Below are positions 61,156 through 64,000 of a stretch of 64,000 nucleotides of DNA, piece after piece. How positions within the stretch are numbered: the first letter of the stretch is position 1; each line of letters starts with the position of its first letter. The notes below the pieces were generated by a model. The model worked only from the letters and a program-made list of their open reading frames with translations. It was not told where the DNA came from and searched no databases. The position numbers were made by a program, and so were the translations under genes. The stretch covers positions 620,001-684,000 of the forward strand of contig JBKBQA010000001.1 of the NCBI GenBank assembly GCA_046292765.1, written 5' to 3'. This DNA is from PGZG01 sp046292765 (lineage in GTDB: Bacteria > Pseudomonadota > Gammaproteobacteria > Pseudomonadales > Alcanivoracaceae).

Positions 61156-64000
61156 TTACTGTCCCACTACAATAATCCTCACCGCCGCCAGCTGGCAGTG
61201 GGCATGGGTCAGGGCGGCAGCCATCGCCGCCGTACGCTGTTCGAGGAAGCCGACCTCTTCCTCGCGGATGGCCGGGTTGCGCCGGCGCAGGTCCTGCAGC
61301 CGCAGCAGTTCCTGCTGCTGTTCCTGCGCCATATCCGCGATGGCCTGATCGAGCAGGGTGCGGGCGCGCGCCGACACCAGCGCATCGCCATCGCGGAGCA
61401 GCTTTTCCAGCACCTCGCGCTGACTGGCAACGATCTTGCGTGCCAGCGCCTTGTCGAGCTTGTGGCACTGTCGGCTCAAGCCATCGTGACTGATGGTGGT
61501 GGAGAGATCCTTGCCGCGGGCATCCATCAACACCCGCATCATGGATGCCGGCAGGAACCGTTCCACCTGGAGGCTGCGTGGCGCCTGAGTCTCGATCTGG
61601 TAGAGCGCTTCCACCAGCAAGGTGCCGGCGGGAATCCGCTTGTTTTTCAGCAGGGTGACGCAGGCCTTGCCATGATCATCGCTCAGCACCAGATCGAGGG
61701 CACCCTCCACCATCGGGTGTTCCCACGACAGGAACTGCATGTCATCTCGCGCCAGCGCCAGCTGGCGCTGATCGGTGACAGTGATGCCATCCTCCGGCAG
61801 ACCGGGGAAGGCGCTGACCATCTGCGGGCCGGGCAGCAGAATCCAGGCCTGGTCCGAATGATCTTCCTGCTCGACACCGTAACGCTCGAACACCTGCTCC
61901 ATAAACGGCAGCGGCGAAGCGGCATCGGCGGCGGCCAGCTGCTTCACCAGTAAGGTGGCGCGATCGGGGTCGAAAGAGGCCAGTTCCAGTAGCCGGTCCC
62001 GACCACTTTCCAGCAACTCACGCGCACGGGCGGCGGCATCGCGGGTGGCGCGAATCAGCTCATCTACCACCTCGTGGTTATCAGCACTGGGCAGCGCCTG
62101 TTCCAGCAGCGCGGCAGTTTCGCGCCAGATCAGCGAACCCGCGGCGTTGGGCTGGCTGAAAGCGTCCATGCCGTCGTGGTACCAGCGCAGCAATACCTGT
62201 TGGGCATGGTCGGTGAAATAGGGAATATGGATGTCGATATCCTGCTGCTGACCGATGCGATCAAGGCGACCGATGCGCTGTTCAAGCAGATCCGGATTGC
62301 GTGGCAGGTCGAACAGCACCAGATGATGGGCGAACTGGAAGTTGCGTCCCTCACTGCCGATCTCGGAACACACCAGTGCCTGAGCGCCGTCCTCGCGTTC
62401 GGCAAACCAGGCGGCGGCCCGGTCGCGGGCGATCAAATCCATGTGCTCATGGAAAACGCCGACACTGAGGCCATGCTTGTAATTCAGCCAGGCCTGCAGA
62501 TCACTGGCGGTATCGCTGCGGGAACAGATCACCAGCACCTTGTCGCGGCGATGCTGGCGCAGAAACTCCACCAGCCACTGGGCGCGGCCGTCGATTTCGC
62601 ACCAGCGATCGTCGCTGAGCAGCGTCTCCGGAAACAGCCGTTGCTCTGCGCTGTCATCCGGCTGCGGCAGGTAGTCGGTCGGGCAGGGCAGCGGCACCGG
62701 CCGGGCGATGCGGGCCGGAAAACCCTGCACATGCTTGCGGGTGTTGCGGAACATCACTCGTCCGGTGCCACTGCGATCAATCAGCTCACGCAGAATCTGT
62801 TCGCGGTGCTGCTCGTCGATGGACGCGTCCTGAATAAAACGGCCAGCCTCGGCTTTCAGCGCTGCCGACCATACCGGTTCATCATGCAGCGCAGCGGCCA
62901 GCGTGGCGACGTCGCGGTACTGATCCTGCTCGGCGAGAAACTGCGCCAACGAAGGATAGCGATCCGGATCGAGCAGCCGCAGCCGGGCGAAATGGCTTTC
63001 CCGACCGAGCTGCTCCGGGGTTGCCGTCAGCAGCAGCACGCCGCGGGCGGCGCGGGCCAGCTGTTCAGCACGCAGGTAGGCGTCGCTCGGCGCCTCTGGC
63101 GACCACTCAAGGTGGTGCGCTTCATCGATCACCAGCAGATCCCAGCCGGCGGCGGCCAGCTCATCGACATCGCAGGCAAGCAGAAAATCGGTGCTGATCA
63201 GCACCAGCTGTTCGCTCTGGAACGGATTGGGCAGTGCCTCCAGCTCGGGCTGCTCGTCCTCGTCGGCCCGGGCCGGAAGATACTCGTGACGCAGCGACTC
63301 CAGGCGCGAGGCATCGAAAATACTGAAGTGCAGATTGAAGCGTCGCACCATCTCGACAAACCACTGGTGCACCAGTGCCGGCGGCACCACGATCAGCACC
63401 CGTTCGGCGCGGTGAGTGCGCAGTTGCTGGTGCAGAATCATGCCGGCTTCGATGGTTTTACCGAGACCGACTTCATCCGCCAGCAACACCCGCGGTGCGA
63501 AACGGTGGCCGACCTCATGGGCGATGTGCAGCTGGTGACCGATCAAATCCACCCTGGGTCCCATCAGGCCGCGCACCGGCGAGCGGGCCAGTTGATCGCG
63601 CGCTTGCATGGCGGCATGGCGCAGGTTGAACCAGCCGGAGGTATCAAGCTGACCGGCGAACAGGCGATCGGCCGCGGTGCGCAGTTCCAGCTGGTGATCA
63701 AGCTGGCTTTCCGGCACCAGCTGCATTGCCGCCGGGTCATCTGCCGGGCAGGCCTGATAAATCAGCACGCCATTGCTGTCGCGCACACCGGCGACGGTAA
63801 GGGTGTCGCCGCGGGCGGTGGTGATGGCATCGCCGACCGCAAAGATCATCCGCGCCAGCGGCGCATTGTTGCGGGCGTAGGTGCGTTCTTCTTCGCAGGC
63901 GGGGAAAAGAACCGTGACAAGGCGATAATCAAGGTGCTGGATAATACCGAGGCCAAGCTCGGTCTCGGTTTCGCTGAGCCAGCGCTGGCCGAGAGCAAAA
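61156..64000 (-). CDS. rapA: RNA polymerase-associated helicase RapA, 5' end off the window
   Basis: At least 948 residues of a Swi2/Snf2 ATPase that recycles stalled RNA polymerase. Reading past the in-frame ATG at 63849 to the edge gives FALGQRWLSETETELGLG, the conserved RapA N-terminus, so the true start is just beyond base 64000. Motifs: LADEVGLGKTIEAGMILHQQL (Walker A), VVIDEAHHLEW-like LVIDEAHHLEW (DEAH), FRNTRKHVQGFPAR, and helicase C CSEIGSEGRNFQFAHHLVLFDLP and QRIGRLDRIGQQ. The C-terminus is complete. Confidence 0.95.
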   Translation of the reverse strand, partial: FALGQRWLSETETELGLGIIQHLDYRLVTVLFPACEEERTYARNNAPLARMIFAVGDAITTARGDTLTVAGVRDSNGVLIYQACPADDPAAMQLVPESQLDHQLELRTAADRLFAGQLDTSGWFNLRHAAMQARDQLARSPVRGLMGPRVDLIGHQLHIAHEVGHRFAPRVLLADEVGLGKTIEAGMILHQQLRTHRAERVLIVVPPALVHQWFVEMVRRFNLHFSIFDASRLESLRHEYLPARADEDEQPELEALPNPFQSEQLVLISTDFLLACDVDELAAAGWDLLVIDEAHHLEWSPEAPSDAYLRAEQLARAARGVLLLTATPEQLGRESHFARLRLLDPDRYPSLAQFLAEQDQYRDVATLAAALHDEPVWSAALKAEAGRFIQDASIDEQHREQILRELIDRSGTGRVMFRNTRKHVQGFPARIARPVPLPCPTDYLPQPDDSAEQRLFPETLLSDDRWCEIDGRAQWLVEFLRQHRRDKVLVICSRSDTASDLQAWLNYKHGLSVGVFHEHMDLIARDRAAAWFAEREDGAQALVCSEIGSEGRNFQFAHHLVLFDLPRNPDLLEQRIGRLDRIGQQQDIDIHIPYFTDHAQQVLLRWYHDGMDAFSQPNAAGSLIWRETAALLEQALPSADNHEVVDELIRATRDAAARARELLESGRDRLLELASFDPDRATLLVKQLAAADAASPLPFMEQVFERYGVEQEDHSDQAWILLPGPQMVSAFPGLPEDGITVTDQRQLALARDDMQFLSWEHPMVEGALDLVLSDDHGKACVTLLKNKRIPAGTLLVEALYQIETQAPRSLQVERFLPASMMRVLMDARGKDLSTTISHDGLSRQCHKLDKALARKIVASQREVLEKLLRDGDALVSARARTLLDQAIADMAQEQQQELLRLQDLRRRNPAIREEEVGFLEQRTAAMAAALTHAHCQLAAVRIIVVGQ

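Noticed and set aside
63849..63849. ATG at 63849 as the rapA start
   Set aside because: The frame stays open to the window edge and encodes the conserved RapA N-terminus, so the gene is partial.
1..64000. tRNA/rRNA genes, CRISPR arrays, IS elements or prophage
   Set aside because: I found no cloverleaf-like stretches, spaced direct repeats with unique spacers, transposases or integrases by eye; this is not a substitute for a dedicated search.

Overview
The window is 64 kb of GC-rich, densely coding bacterial chromosome. The lipoprotein, LPS and outer-membrane genes mark a Gram-negative. PilS/PilR, the order miaB-ybeZ-ybeY-corC-lnt-leuS-lptE-holA, RhlB, RapA and an aa3/caa3-type oxidase cluster point to Gammaproteobacteria near Pseudomonadales/Oceanospirillales (perhaps an Alcanivorax-like organism; the genus is a guess). 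I saw no rRNA or tRNA gene, transposase, phage or CRISPR array.

Left part (1-23.9 kb). The 3' truncated pilR and pilS are followed by nadE, a methyltransferase and a small membrane protein. Then comes the conserved housekeeping series on the minus strand, in the usual order but interrupted twice. One interruption, between leuS and lnt, holds a YdcF-like gene and a sulfur module (SulP, DUF442 sulfurtransferase/phosphatase, persulfide-dioxygenase-like MBL enzyme) with a CsoR/CstR-like operator. The other, between lnt and corC, holds two convergent membrane proteins: a B-box/TPR-like protein and a rhomboid-like protein that seems to lack both catalytic residues. After miaB comes a copper-delivery operon (SCO1, PCuAC) with an EEP-family protein.

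Middle (23.9-35.5 kb). A nitrogen-scavenging island encodes urea carboxylase, a GntR/FCD regulator and the full urea ABC transporter urtABCDE, closed by a convergent TorF-like outer-membrane protein gene. Both ends carry a sigma-54 -24/-12 element with an NtrC-like site about 120 bp upstream. At the uca end a GntR-type palindrome sits just past the predicted transcription start. The two promoters face each other and enclose the island. Neither allophanate hydrolase nor urease is in the window.

Right part (35.5-64 kb). Mixed envelope and housekeeping genes: lipoprotein, M14 peptidase-like, permuted-papain-like enzyme, PIN-PhoH ATPase, OmpW-like protein, rhlB, SDR, plsC, START protein, GGDEF/EAL enzyme, a membrane-tethered cold-shock-domain protein, M48 protease and LemA. 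Then comes the respiratory assembly set (cyoE, ctaA, SCO-like, SURF1, DUF2909) and the structural operon ctaC-ctaD-ctaG-ctaE, closed by a clear terminator. rapA runs off the right edge.

At least three REP-like palindromes built on TGTAG(G)AGCGGC or GGGAGCGGCC lie between genes; two of them supply the TAG stop codons of three genes.
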